Position numbers and translations under genes: made by a program | Shown here: one piece after another, positions 25,629-33,580 of the stretch | Layout: every line of letters starts with the position of its first letter | How positions within the stretch are numbered: position 1 is the first letter of the stretch | The notes under the pieces: generated by a model | Database searches by the model: none | The model's input: the letters and a program-made list of their open reading frames with translations, nothing else | Told to the model about the DNA's origin: nothing | Assembly (NCBI RefSeq): GCF_004297105.1 | Contig: NZ_SCVE01000012.1 | Span: 124,001-188,000 of the forward strand | Length of the DNA stretch: 64,000 bases | Source of the DNA: Herbiconiux sp. | GTDB lineage: Bacteria > Actinomycetota > Actinomycetes > Actinomycetales > Microbacteriaceae | Reading direction: 5' to 3'

Positions 25629-26726
25629 TCAGGCGCCCTTCTTGGCCGCGATCACCGTGTTGACCTCGTCGGCGGAGGAGGCCGGCGTGGGCACGATCGA
25701 GCCGTCGGCGATGCCCGCCTTGGCCTTGTCGATCGCCGACTGGATGGTCGACGTGAGGTTGTCGGTCTCCTGGAGGCTGAGGCCGCCGTTCTCGACGGTG
25801 AGCTCGTAGCCCTGCTCGCCGAACGTGCCGGCTTCGACGTCCTTGATGGCCTGCACGTAGGTGGGTCCGTAGTTCCAGAGCACCGAAGTGAGCAGGACGC
25901 TGGGGTCGCTGAGGCCCGAGGTGACGTCACCGATGTCGGCGATGTACTTCACACCGGGAGCGGCCTCGACGGCCTGGAGGTAACCGTGCGTCGCACCGTC
26001 GCCCATGCCGAAGATGACGTCGGCACCGGAGGCGATGAGCTGCTCGGTCGCGGTCTTGCCACCGGCGGCATCGGCGTAGGCCGCCGGACCGACCGAGGTG
26101 TAGAGCACGTTGATCGTCGGGTCGACGCTGTAGACGCCCTCGGCGAAGCCGGCGGACATCTTGAACCAGTTGAGGTCGTCGGCCGACACCACGATGCCGA
26201 TCGTCTTGCTCTTCGTCGTCATGGCCGCGGCGATGCCGGCGAGGTAGCCGCCCTCCTGAGCCTGGGTCTGGGTGACGGCGATCTGACCGGGGATGTTCTC
26301 ACCCGCATCCTGGATCAGGATCGGGGTCTTCTTGTCGGCCGCCACACTGGTGGCTGCGACGCCGTAGCCGGAGGCGTGGGCGATCACGAACTGGGCGCCG
26401 CCGTCGATGACCTGGCCGAGGACGGTCTCGGCGTTGTCCCAGCCGGCGTCGGGAACGAGGGTGACGTCGATGCCGAGTTCGTCGGCAGCCTCCTGGGCAC
26501 CGGACAGGCCGGCCTGGTTCCAGCCGAAGTCGGATTCGTTCTCCGGTGCGACCAGAGCGAACTTGGTGACGGTGGTCGCTTCGGCCGCGGCGGTCGAGTC
26601 GCCGCTCGTGGTGTCGCCGCGACCGCTCGAGCAGGCTGCGAGGCTGAGGGCGAGCGCGCCGGCCGTCGCCAGGACGGCGACGCGTGAGGCGGTGCGGCCT
26701 CGGGAGCCGCTGGTGAATGTGAACAT
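25629..26726 (-). CDS. BMP-family substrate-binding lipoprotein, putative B6-vitamer binder
   Basis: A 365-residue lipoprotein: signal peptide with lipobox LSLAACSS (Cys near residue 32), then a BMP/PnrA-type periplasmic-binding fold (KFALVAPENESDFGWNQAG, FVIAHASGYG, GGYLAGIAAAMTTKSK, IGIVVSADDLNWFK). BMP proteins bind nucleosides through aromatic stacking; Trp and Phe residues are present near the N-terminal cleft. ATG 26726 follows GAGAGGACC; the open frame to 26843 runs through the promoter. First gene of the importer-aminotransferase-IclR operon. Substrate assignment to B6 is from context only. Confidence 0.88.
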   Translation of the reverse strand: MFTFTSGSRGRTASRVAVLATAGALALSLAACSSGRGDTTSGDSTAAAEATTVTKFALVAPENESDFGWNQAGLSGAQEAADELGIDVTLVPDAGWDNAETVLGQVIDGGAQFVIAHASGYGVAATSVAADKKTPILIQDAGENIPGQIAVTQTQAQEGGYLAGIAAAMTTKSKTIGIVVSADDLNWFKMSAGFAEGVYSVDPTINVLYTSVGPAAYADAAGGKTATEQLIASGADVIFGMGDGATHGYLQAVEAAPGVKYIADIGDVTSGLSDPSVLLTSVLWNYGPTYVQAIKDVEAGTFGEQGYELTVENGGLSLQETDNLTSTIQSAIDKAKAGIADGSIVPTPASSADEVNTVIAAKKGA

Positions 26727-26787
26727 TGCTGAAGGTCCTCTCCAGATAAGGGGCCCCCGATCTTGGCCGTTGTGTGGGGTGCGGTCT

Positions 26788-26843
26788 TTCTCACAATGTG
26801 CGGGGGTAGCGATACAGTATGAGAAGGATGACGACAGCGTCAA
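26788..26843 (-). promoter_or_regulatory. Promoter and operator of the importer operon
   Basis: Read on the minus strand: -35 TTGACG (26843-26838), an 18-bp spacer whose last six bases are TTCTCA (26825-26820), -10 TACTGT (26819-26814), and TGAGAA at 26793-26788. TTCTCA-N26-TGAGAA is an inverted repeat whose half-sites lie 32 bp apart centre to centre, about three helical turns. The lactonase promoter at 27344-27399 has the identical layout, which argues for one common regulator. Confidence 0.75.
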
Positions 26844-26910
26844 CGATCAATTCCGAGATTTTACACCCCGGAAACACGTACCAACGACCATGAGATGGAA
26901 GGAGGTACCC

Positions 26911-27309
26911 ATGCATCATCCTCGCGCACTGCTGCTGCTGGCTGCCGCAGCTGTTCTCACCCTCGCCGGATGCGCGTCGCCCGCTCCCCTCTCGGAGCAG
27001 GACACGGTCGCGCTCACCACCCTGGCGGAGGTGGCCGGGCCGACCTCGAACGTCGACGCCGACCGCATCGAGTCCACCGAGTGCTGGCTTCCGTCGGAGC
27101 ATCCGATCACCGATCCGGCCGTCGACAGCGACACGCTCTGGCGCGTGATGTGCCGGGTGCACTACACCGACGACAGCGGCGAGCGCTACCAGGACGCCAC
27201 GTGCATCGGCGACTTCTCCGCCGATCCGATGATCGACCACTGCTACCGGTACGCGTATTACGACTTCGCCCCGAAGTTCGAGGACTTCCCGGGCGTCACC
27301 GCACCCTGA
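26911..27309 (+). CDS. Small secreted lipoprotein of unknown function in the B6 locus
   Basis: A 132-residue protein with signal peptide and lipobox LTLAGCAS (Cys about residue 21). The mature ~110 residues hold four further Cys (ECWLP, MCRVHY, ATCIGDF, DHCYRY) that could form two disulfides. A perfect GGAGG lies seven bases before the ATG. It stands between the divergent importer promoter and the lactonase operon, so it may take part in B6 capture or be unrelated. I do not recognise the family. Confidence 0.75.
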   Translation: MHHPRALLLLAAAAVLTLAGCASPAPLSEQDTVALTTLAEVAGPTSNVDADRIESTECWLPSEHPITDPAVDSDTLWRVMCRVHYTDDSGERYQDATCIGDFSADPMIDHCYRYAYYDFAPKFEDFPGVTAP

Positions 27310-27343
27310 CGTGTTTCTGGCTCGTAAACTCCGCACGAGCCTC

Positions 27344-27399
27344 TTGACACCGGGAAATCGGTTCTCATAGCGTGAGCAGCAATTAACGCCATATGAGAA
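27344..27399 (+). promoter_or_regulatory. Promoter and operator of the pyridoxolactonase operon
   Basis: -35 TTGACA at 27344-27349, an 18-bp spacer ending in TTCTCA (27362-27367), -10 TAGCGT at 27368-27373, and TGAGAA at 27394-27399. The half-sites extend to TTCTCATA/TATGAGAA, eight bases perfect. The spacing TTCTCA-N26-TGAGAA and the phase against the -10 are identical to the importer promoter. A protein bound here would cover -10 and +1, so repression is expected. Confidence 0.8.
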
Positions 27400-27414
27400 T
27401 GAAGTGAGGTCACG

Positions 27415-28173
27415 ATGTCGGACCCCAAGGTCACCCTGCTCGACGGCGGCACCCTCGTCATCGACGAGTCGGATGTGCACTGGCACATCAATGCCGGCAA
27501 CCCCGTCAGGTTCCCCGTCTACAGCGTGCTGATCGAGCATCCGGATGCCCTGATCCTCTACGACACGGGCTTCGACCTCGATCACGTCAACAAGGTGCTG
27601 CCGTTCGAGCTGCCCCTGCAGACGCCCGAGCAGACCATCCCGGCGCAGCTCGCGAAGGCCGGCTTCACGCCCGAAGACGTCGACATCGTGGTGAACTCGC
27701 ACTTCCACTTCGACCACGTGGGCGGCAACAAGTACCTCACGAACGCCACCACGCTGGTGCACAAGGAGGAGCTGCGCCACGCGAAGGTGCCCGAGCCCTT
27801 CGAGCGTCTCGGCTACTCCGACCTCTCGTTCGATCACGCGGGTGTGTCCTACAAGCCCATCTCGGGCGATTACGAGATCGTGCCGGGCGTGTGGCTCTTC
27901 GAGACCCCCGGTCACACCATCGGCCACTACTCCCTGCTCGTGGAGCTGGAGAACGAGAAGAGCATGCTCTTCTGCGGCGACGCGGCCTACACGCACACCA
28001 CCCTCGAGAAGGAGTGGATCGCGGGCTTCCACCTCGACCCCACGAAGTCGGTCGAGGCCATCCGCCGCCTCAACTACCTCGCCCGCACCAGGGACGCCGA
28101 CATCTACCCGTCGCACGAGCTCGCGCCCTTCCAGACCTGGAAGCTCGCACCGGAGTACTACGGCGGCAACTGA
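27415..28173 (+). CDS. 4-pyridoxolactonase (metallo-beta-lactamase fold)
   Basis: A 252-residue metallo-hydrolase that opens 4-pyridoxolactone to 4-pyridoxic acid. It matches the M. loti enzyme in layout: VTLLDGGTLVID start, VRFPVYSVLIEH, KVLPFELPLQTPEQTIP, NSHFHFDHVGGNKY with His96, His98, Asp100 and His101 as zinc ligands, PGHTIGHYSLLVE with His167, Asp189 in FCGDAAYT and His234. It is slightly shorter than the ~268-residue homologue, lacking a loop before residue 150. GAGGT precedes the ATG. First gene of an operon with pyridoxal dehydrogenase and the GMC oxidase; regulated by the TTCTCA-type operator. Confidence 0.92.
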   Translation: MSDPKVTLLDGGTLVIDESDVHWHINAGNPVRFPVYSVLIEHPDALILYDTGFDLDHVNKVLPFELPLQTPEQTIPAQLAKAGFTPEDVDIVVNSHFHFDHVGGNKYLTNATTLVHKEELRHAKVPEPFERLGYSDLSFDHAGVSYKPISGDYEIVPGVWLFETPGHTIGHYSLLVELENEKSMLFCGDAAYTHTTLEKEWIAGFHLDPTKSVEAIRRLNYLARTRDADIYPSHELAPFQTWKLAPEYYGGN

Positions 28174-28230
28174 CCCGCCACTTCGCCGAACACCGAACAA
28201 CCCGAGAAGTTCTAGAGAGGAACACCAGTA

Positions 28231-28965
28231 ATGGCTGAGACAGCACAGCGCGTCGCGCTCGTCACCGGAGCGGCGCAGGGCATCGGCGCCGCCATCGCCG
28301 AGGAGCTCGCCGCCGACGGCCTCAAGGTCGTCGTCGCCGACATCAACGGCGAGGGTGCCGCAACGGTCGCGGAGCGCATCGGCGGAGTCGCGAAGACCCT
28401 CGACGTGTCGAGCCCCGAGCAGGTGCAGACCGTCGTCGACGAGATCGTGGCCGAGTTCGGCCGCATCGACGTGCTCGTGAACAACGCCGCGCTGGTGCCC
28501 CTCACCTCGTGGGCCGACATCTCCTTCGAGGAGTGGCGCAAGGTCATGAGCGTGAACCTCGACGGCATCTACCTCACCACCCACGCCATCACGCCCATCA
28601 TGGGCAAGGCGGGCTACGGCCGCATCGTCAACATCGCCTCGAACACGTTCGTGGCCGGCACTCCCGACTGCGCCCACTACGTGGCCACCAAGGGCGCCTC
28701 GATCGGCCTCGTGCGCGGCCTCGCCGGCGAGCTCGGCAAGCTCGGCATCACCATCAATGCGGTCGCCCCCGGCATCATCGCGAGCGAAGGAGTCATGTCG
28801 GGCCCGCACCAGGCCGGGTTCGACTACGTCGTGCCGATGCAGGCCATCAACCGTCGCGGGGTGCCCGCCGATGTCGCTCCGGCGGTGGCGTTCCTCGCCT
28901 CGGAGAAGGCCGAGTGGATCACCGGGCAGACCCTCGTGGTCGACGCCGGTCACACCCGCAACTGA
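28231..28965 (+). CDS. Pyridoxal 4-dehydrogenase (SDR)
   Basis: A 244-residue SDR: TGAAQGIGAA (12-21) binds NAD, Asp in VVADING selects NAD+, Ser137, Tyr150 and Lys154 (NIASN, HYVATKG) form the catalytic set. Next to the lactonase it is best read as pyridoxal 4-dehydrogenase, which oxidises the hemiacetal of pyridoxal to 4-pyridoxolactone; length agrees with the ~248-residue M. loti enzyme. It lies 57 bp after the lactonase stop with GAGAGGAAC before the ATG. Generic SDR assignment is certain; the substrate follows from context. Confidence 0.85.
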   Translation: MAETAQRVALVTGAAQGIGAAIAEELAADGLKVVVADINGEGAATVAERIGGVAKTLDVSSPEQVQTVVDEIVAEFGRIDVLVNNAALVPLTSWADISFEEWRKVMSVNLDGIYLTTHAITPIMGKAGYGRIVNIASNTFVAGTPDCAHYVATKGASIGLVRGLAGELGKLGITINAVAPGIIASEGVMSGPHQAGFDYVVPMQAINRRGVPADVAPAVAFLASEKAEWITGQTLVVDAGHTRN

Positions 28966-28967
28966 CG

Positions 28968-30518
28968 GTGGCACACACCGACGTCCTGATCATCGGAGCG
29001 GGTTCCGCCGGCAGCGTGCTGGCGAACCGGCTCAGCGCGGATCCGTCCCGCCACGTCACCGTGGTGGAGGCGGGTTCGCGCGTCACCGATCCCGAGATGC
29101 GGCGGCCGGAGCTCTGGCCGTTCATCCACGGCCGCTCCTACGACTGGGCCTACCGCACCATCCCGCAGCCCGGTCTCGGCGGCCGCAGCCTCGAGTGGGC
29201 GCGCGGCCGCGGACCCGGCGGGTCGAGCCTCGTGCACGCCATGGCGCACATGCGCGGCTGCCGGGCCGACTTCGACCGCTGGGTCGAGGCGACCGGCGAC
29301 GAGCGTTGGTCGTGGGATGCGCTGCTCCCCTTCTTCAAGGCCATGGAGTCGTTCTCCGGTGGAGCGGATGCGGTGCACGGGTCAGACGGCCCGCTCCCGG
29401 TGCTCTCCCCCGGACCCGACCTCTCGAGCCCCCTCGTGCAGGACTACATCGCGGCCTGGCAGGCGCTCGGGGTGCCGCGCATCCCCGACCACAACGGCGG
29501 CGAGATGCTCGGCGCCACGCCCAACTCGCTCACCATCCGCGACGGCGAGCGCGTGATCGTGTCCGACGTCTACCTCGACCCGGTGCTCGACCGGCCGAAC
29601 CTCACTCTTCTCACCGAGGTGACGGTGCACCGGCTGCAGGTTGCCGGGGGCCGGGTGACCGGTGTCGAGGTGACCCGAGACGGGCGCGACGAGGTTCTGG
29701 AGGCCGACGAGATCATCCTCGCCGGCGGGTCGATCGGTGACCCGCTGCTGCTCATGCGCTCCGGCATCGGCGACCCCGCCGATCTCTCGGCCGCGGGCGT
29801 GCCTGTCGTGCTCGCGTCGCCCGAGGTGGGCAAGAATCTGCACGACCACCTGCTGGGCGCGGGAAACCTGTACCGCTCGGCGAAGCCCGTGCCGCCCACG
29901 AAGCTGCAGCTCTCGGAGTCGATGACGTATCTCTCACGGTCGGGCCTCAGTGCGACATCCGGGGCCGTGGACATGGTGGTCGGATGCGTCGTCGGCCCGA
30001 GCTACTCGGAGTCGTTCGCCGAGACGGATGCCGCCACGGTGCACCCCGGCGAGGGGTACACGCTGCTCTTCGGAGTCACGAACCCCACGAGCCGAGGCTC
30101 CCTGCGCATCTCGGGGCCGGACATCTCGCACGAGCCGATCATCGACCCGAACTACCTCGCCACCGAGCACGACCGCGCCACGTTCCGGGCCGCGCTCGAG
30201 CACGCCCGTCTCGTGGGCGCCTCGGCCGGACTCGATGCCTGGCGGGCGGCGGAGGTGCTGCCAGGTGCCGGCTCGGCTCTGAGCGAGGCCGAGGCGGATG
30301 CGTTCATCGCGGCCGCCGCGATCACCCACCATCACCCGGTGGGCACGCTGCGCATGGGCGCCTCGGACGACGCCCCCGTCACTCCCGGCCTGCGGTTCCG
30401 CGGCCTCGACAACCTGTTCGTGGTCGACGCCTCGGTCATCCCGTCCATCACCGCGGGCCCGGTGCACGCCGCAGTCCTGGCCATCGCCGAATCCTTCGCC
30501 TCCACGTACACCCACTGA
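28968..30518 (+). CDS. GMC-family FAD oxidoreductase: pyridoxine 4-oxidase or 4-pyridoxate dehydrogenase
   Basis: A 516-residue GMC flavoprotein: Rossmann motif IIGAGSAG (8-15) with Glu34, the GMC signatures GPGGSSLVHAM and AGGSIGDPLLLMRSGIG, and the active-site segment THHHPVGTLRMG with His454-His456. In the M. loti pathway two separate FAD-dependent alcohol oxidising enzymes exist, pyridoxine 4-oxidase and 4-pyridoxic acid dehydrogenase; only this one is present here, so it may do either step or both. GTG 28968 starts two bases after the dehydrogenase stop, indicating coupling. No signal peptide or membrane anchor seen. Confidence 0.85.
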   Translation: MAHTDVLIIGAGSAGSVLANRLSADPSRHVTVVEAGSRVTDPEMRRPELWPFIHGRSYDWAYRTIPQPGLGGRSLEWARGRGPGGSSLVHAMAHMRGCRADFDRWVEATGDERWSWDALLPFFKAMESFSGGADAVHGSDGPLPVLSPGPDLSSPLVQDYIAAWQALGVPRIPDHNGGEMLGATPNSLTIRDGERVIVSDVYLDPVLDRPNLTLLTEVTVHRLQVAGGRVTGVEVTRDGRDEVLEADEIILAGGSIGDPLLLMRSGIGDPADLSAAGVPVVLASPEVGKNLHDHLLGAGNLYRSAKPVPPTKLQLSESMTYLSRSGLSATSGAVDMVVGCVVGPSYSESFAETDAATVHPGEGYTLLFGVTNPTSRGSLRISGPDISHEPIIDPNYLATEHDRATFRAALEHARLVGASAGLDAWRAAEVLPGAGSALSEAEADAFIAAAAITHHHPVGTLRMGASDDAPVTPGLRFRGLDNLFVVDASVIPSITAGPVHAAVLAIAESFASTYTH

Positions 30519-30590
30519 CCTCCTCGCGAGTCGCCAAAATCCGGTCTATTTCTCGCTGAATAGACCGGATTTTGGCGAGTCGCGAAGAGG
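30519..30590. repeat. 72-nt palindrome, TCGCCAAAATCCGGTC family, copy 1
   Basis: Arms 30519-30550 and 30559-30590 pair at 30 of 32 positions around an 8-nt loop. It starts at the first base after the GMC stop and ends two bases before the stop of the convergent amidohydrolase, so it fills the gap exactly. A second copy of the same total length stands at 49277-49348. Likely a bidirectional terminator derived from a mobile repeat. Confidence 0.9.
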
Positions 30591-30592
30591 GG

Positions 30593-31306
30593 TCAGGCGC
30601 CCAGGAAGAGGCGTTGGGCCGTGTTGTTCATCACGTCGTCGAGGTCGGCCGGGGTGAGGCCCGCGAGCTGCACCTTCAGCTGCTCGACCTTGGGCTCGTG
30701 CCAGGGGCCGTCGGAGCCGTACATCACGCGGTTCGACCCCACCTTCTGCACCGCCTCGAGGATCTTGATGCTCATCGGCATGCCGCTCGTCTCGAGCCAC
30801 ACGTTGGGGTGCCGCTCCGCCACCTTGATCGACGCGTCGATGTAGATGATGTTGCCGTGCCCCATGTGCCCGAGGATGATCTTCGCGTCCTCGTAACGGG
30901 CGATGAGCTCCTCGATGCTCCACGGCAACGAGAAGATCGGATGCCCGCAGTGGATGAGGGCCGGAAGATCACGTTCGATCAGCAGCTCGATGATGGGCCA
31001 CACCATCGGATCGTCGGGGTGGAACCCGTCCATGAGCGGATGCAGCTTGACGCCCCGGAATTTCGGATCGTCGAGGTAGTCCTTCAGCTCGGGGATGGGG
31101 TCGCCGAGCTTCGGGTTCGCCCAGTACAGTCCGTACGCGCCCGGGATGTCCTGGATGACCCGCCGCACCATCGCATTGTCCTGGTGGAAGACCATGCCGG
31201 TGTCGATGTCGTTCTTCACCAGGTAGTCGGCCAGGTGGTCCTCATCGAGGTTCACCCCGAAGGTGGGGAAGTCCCCCACGTGCATGTGTGCGTCGGTGAT
31301 GGGCAT
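30593..31306 (-). CDS. Amidohydrolase-family (PF04909) metal hydrolase, B6 operon
   Basis: A 237-residue TIM-barrel amidohydrolase: the metal-binding DAHMHVG at residues 5-11, HCGHP, LGHMGHG and YGSDGPWHEP mark the later strands with the last catalytic Asp. It is shorter than most members (~280-300). Enzymes of this subfamily hydrolyse lactones or decarboxylate aromatic acids. It is the last gene of the B6 ring-cleavage operon, 11 bp after the PEBP gene. No step of the known pathway calls for it, so the role is open. Start ATG 31306; the long frame further upstream is a shadow. Confidence 0.85.
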   Translation of the reverse strand: MPITDAHMHVGDFPTFGVNLDEDHLADYLVKNDIDTGMVFHQDNAMVRRVIQDIPGAYGLYWANPKLGDPIPELKDYLDDPKFRGVKLHPLMDGFHPDDPMVWPIIELLIERDLPALIHCGHPIFSLPWSIEELIARYEDAKIILGHMGHGNIIYIDASIKVAERHPNVWLETSGMPMSIKILEAVQKVGSNRVMYGSDGPWHEPKVEQLKVQLAGLTPADLDDVMNNTAQRLFLGA

Positions 31307-31317
31307 CCGGATGCGCC

Positions 31318-31773
31318 TCAGTCGTTCGAGAACGTGCCGACGTAGCGGGCCGTCTCGAGCACGTCTCCGGCGTACGTCGCGAGGAACTCCTCGCGCGTCG
31401 GCGCGCCCTCGACGGCCTTGCCGAGTGCGTAGACGTGGAAGAAGTAGTGGTGAACACCGTGTCCTGCCGGCGGCTGCGGGCCGTACCAGACCGTCTGTCC
31501 GGCGCCCATCGGACCCACGACGACACCCTCGGCCGAGAGGTCGAGCGTGGTGGTGTCGGCGGGGATGCCGTAGACCACCCAGTGCGTGAAGCCGTGGGGC
31601 AGCGGGGCATCCGGATCGTTCACGATGAGGGCGAGCTCGACGGTGCCCTCGGGCGCACCCGCCAACTCGATGACGGGCGTCTCGTTGCCGCCGTCGGCGG
31701 AGAGGCGGTCGGGGATGCGGCCGAGGTTCTCGAAATCGGGACTCGAGACGGCGAGCTTGTCGAACATGGGCAT
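31318..31773 (-). CDS. PEBP family protein (YbhB/YbcL type), B6 operon
   Basis: A 151-residue phosphatidylethanolamine-binding-like protein: FENLGRIPDRLSADGGNETPVIELAG, then NDPDAPLPHGFTHWVVYGI (the conserved D-P-D-A-P and H-W pocket) and PPAGHGVHHYFFHVYAL (GxHxYxF). The anion-binding pocket residues are intact. Bacterial YbhB proteins have no settled function. GAAGGACACC precedes ATG 31773. It lies 20 bp after the hydrolase and 11 bp before the amidohydrolase in the catabolic operon, an unusual setting for this family. Confidence 0.9.
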   Translation of the reverse strand: MPMFDKLAVSSPDFENLGRIPDRLSADGGNETPVIELAGAPEGTVELALIVNDPDAPLPHGFTHWVVYGIPADTTTLDLSAEGVVVGPMGAGQTVWYGPQPPAGHGVHHYFFHVYALGKAVEGAPTREEFLATYAGDVLETARYVGTFSND

Positions 31774-31793
31774 GGTGGTGTCCTTCCGGTGTT

Positions 31794-32633
31794 TCAGGCG
31801 CCGAGCACGCGGTCGAGCTCGGCAGTGACGAGGTCGGGGAATTCTTCGGGGATGTAGTGGTCGGCGCCCTCGATCTCGACCCAGCGATCGCCGGGCCGGT
31901 CGGCGACGGCCGACCGCCACGCCTCCTCACTCACGATACGACTGGTCGATCCGCGGAGGTGCGACATCGGCACATCCACAGCGCGGAACTCGTCGCTCCA
32001 GGGGGTGCGGAAGCCCTCGATGAGCTGATGCATCGCCTCAGGCGAGGCGTACGGCACCCAGCTGCCGTCATCCTGTTCGCGGTAGCCCCAGCGCGCCCGG
32101 CGGCGCACGGCCCCGGGGAGGATGGCGGTGTACCGCTCGCGCAGGTAGGCCTCGATGTCGGCGGGACCGGTGAACGAGCGGAACCCGCCCGCCACCCGCA
32201 CGTCGAGTTCGTCGAGCACCTCGGTCTCGACGTACGGCGTGTAGTCGACCACGACGGCACCGGTGACCCGCGCGGGGTGCAGCGCCGCGGTGACCCAGGA
32301 GTTGCGCCCGCCGAGCGAGTGCCCGGCCACGAGCGCCTTCTCGATTCCGAGCGCGTCGAGCACACTGATCACGTCAACCGCGAAGTCGTCGGCGGCGTAT
32401 CCGGATGCCGGCTTGTCGCTGCGGCCGTGACCGCGCTGGTCGAGCGCGATCACGGTGGCGTGGCTCTGCAGAGCGTCACCGATCGGCTCCCAGACGGCGT
32501 GGTTGGCCGACGTGCCGTGCAGCAGCACGACCGCCGGCCCGGAACCCCGCACCCGGAACGCGATGTCGACATCGGCGCCCCGGGTGCGGGTGAGACCGTC
32601 TGCGATCGAGGTGAGGGAGACGGCGGAGTTCAT
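31794..32633 (-). CDS. E-2-(acetamidomethylene)succinate hydrolase (alpha/beta hydrolase)
   Basis: A 279-residue alpha/beta hydrolase whose triad can be placed at Ser106 (GHSLGGR), Asp130 (VVVDYTP) and His259 (GADHYIP); length and triad spacing agree with the M. loti enzyme (about 278 residues). It completes pathway I by hydrolysing the ring-opened product to succinate semialdehyde, acetate, ammonia and CO2. ATG 32633 lies 11 bp after the dehydrogenase stop. Function follows from family features plus the adjacent oxygenase, dehydrogenase and decarboxylase genes. Confidence 0.88.
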   Translation of the reverse strand: MNSAVSLTSIADGLTRTRGADVDIAFRVRGSGPAVVLLHGTSANHAVWEPIGDALQSHATVIALDQRGHGRSDKPASGYAADDFAVDVISVLDALGIEKALVAGHSLGGRNSWVTAALHPARVTGAVVVDYTPYVETEVLDELDVRVAGGFRSFTGPADIEAYLRERYTAILPGAVRRRARWGYREQDDGSWVPYASPEAMHQLIEGFRTPWSDEFRAVDVPMSHLRGSTSRIVSEEAWRSAVADRPGDRWVEIEGADHYIPEEFPDLVTAELDRVLGA

Positions 32634-32644
32634 CAGACGGAGGG

Positions 32645-33580
32645 TCAGACGTTCGGGATGGAGGAGAGCGTCTTGCGCGCCGCGATGAGACCGGTGACGA
32701 TCTCCTTGCGCTTGGCGTCGACGTCGCCTTCGCCGTACTCGTACATTCCGCCGTTCGACTTGAAGCCGAGCTTGCCCTCGGCGATCTTGTCCTTGATGAA
32801 CTGCGGGGTGTCGGTGCTGACGTCGAGGTCTTTGTTCAGGTAGCTCGAGACGGCCTGGTAGATGTCGAGGCCGGCCATGTCGAGCAGACGGGTCGGGCCG
32901 ATCACGGAGAGCTTGTAGCCGATGCCCCACTTGACGCAGGCGTCGAGGCCTTCGGGCGTGACGATGCCCTCTTCGAGCAGCGCCATGCACTCGCGGAGGA
33001 TCGCGTAGAGCACACGGTTCTCGACGAAGCCGGGGATCTCCTTCTCGAGCACCGGCACGTAGTTGAACGACTTCACGATCTCGGTGAGCTGACCGACGAG
33101 CGCCTCGTCCGTCGCCTTGCCGGGGATGATCTCTATCATCGGGATGAGGTGCGGCGGGTTCGACCAGTGCATGCCGATCAGGCGACCGGGCACGGTCATC
33201 GACTCGGCCATGGTGCTGATCGGGATGCCCGAGGTGTTCGTGGCGATGATCACGTCGTCGCTGATGCGTGCCTCGAGGTCGGCGAGCACCTTCTGCTTGA
33301 GGGCGAGCACCTCGGGCACGGCCTCGATGATGAGCTCGGTGTCGGCGAGGGCCTCGTCGAGGTCGGTTCCGAAGGTCACCGATCCGCCGGGGGCGGAGGG
33401 CGAGTCGACGGCCTCGAGCACGTTGTTGACCACGCCGTAGGCGGCCTCGGCGCGCGCGATGGCGTCTTCCGAGATGTCGTAGAGGCGCACCGTCGCGCCG
33501 GCACGGGCGAGGGTCGCGGCGATGCCGGGGCCCATGGTTCCCGATCCGATGACGGTTGCGATGTTCGGAAGACTGCTCAT
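32645..33580 (-). CDS. 5-formyl-3-hydroxy-2-methylpyridine-4-carboxylate dehydrogenase (3-hydroxyacyl-CoA DH fold)
   Basis: A 311-residue protein of the 3-hydroxyacyl-CoA dehydrogenase family: NAD-binding VIGSGTMGPGIA (10-21), Asp35, substrate segment NTSGIPIS, His138 in GMHWSNPPHLIPMIE and PGFVENRVLYA. In the B6 pathway of M. loti a protein of this fold and size (about 309 residues) oxidises the 5-formyl group to the 4,5-dicarboxylate with NAD+. The start overlaps the decarboxylase stop by four bases (ATGA). In another setting this would be called a hydroxybutyryl-CoA dehydrogenase; the operon decides. Confidence 0.87.
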   Translation of the reverse strand: MSSLPNIATVIGSGTMGPGIAATLARAGATVRLYDISEDAIARAEAAYGVVNNVLEAVDSPSAPGGSVTFGTDLDEALADTELIIEAVPEVLALKQKVLADLEARISDDVIIATNTSGIPISTMAESMTVPGRLIGMHWSNPPHLIPMIEIIPGKATDEALVGQLTEIVKSFNYVPVLEKEIPGFVENRVLYAILRECMALLEEGIVTPEGLDACVKWGIGYKLSVIGPTRLLDMAGLDIYQAVSSYLNKDLDVSTDTPQFIKDKIAEGKLGFKSNGGMYEYGEGDVDAKRKEIVTGLIAARKTLSSIPNV

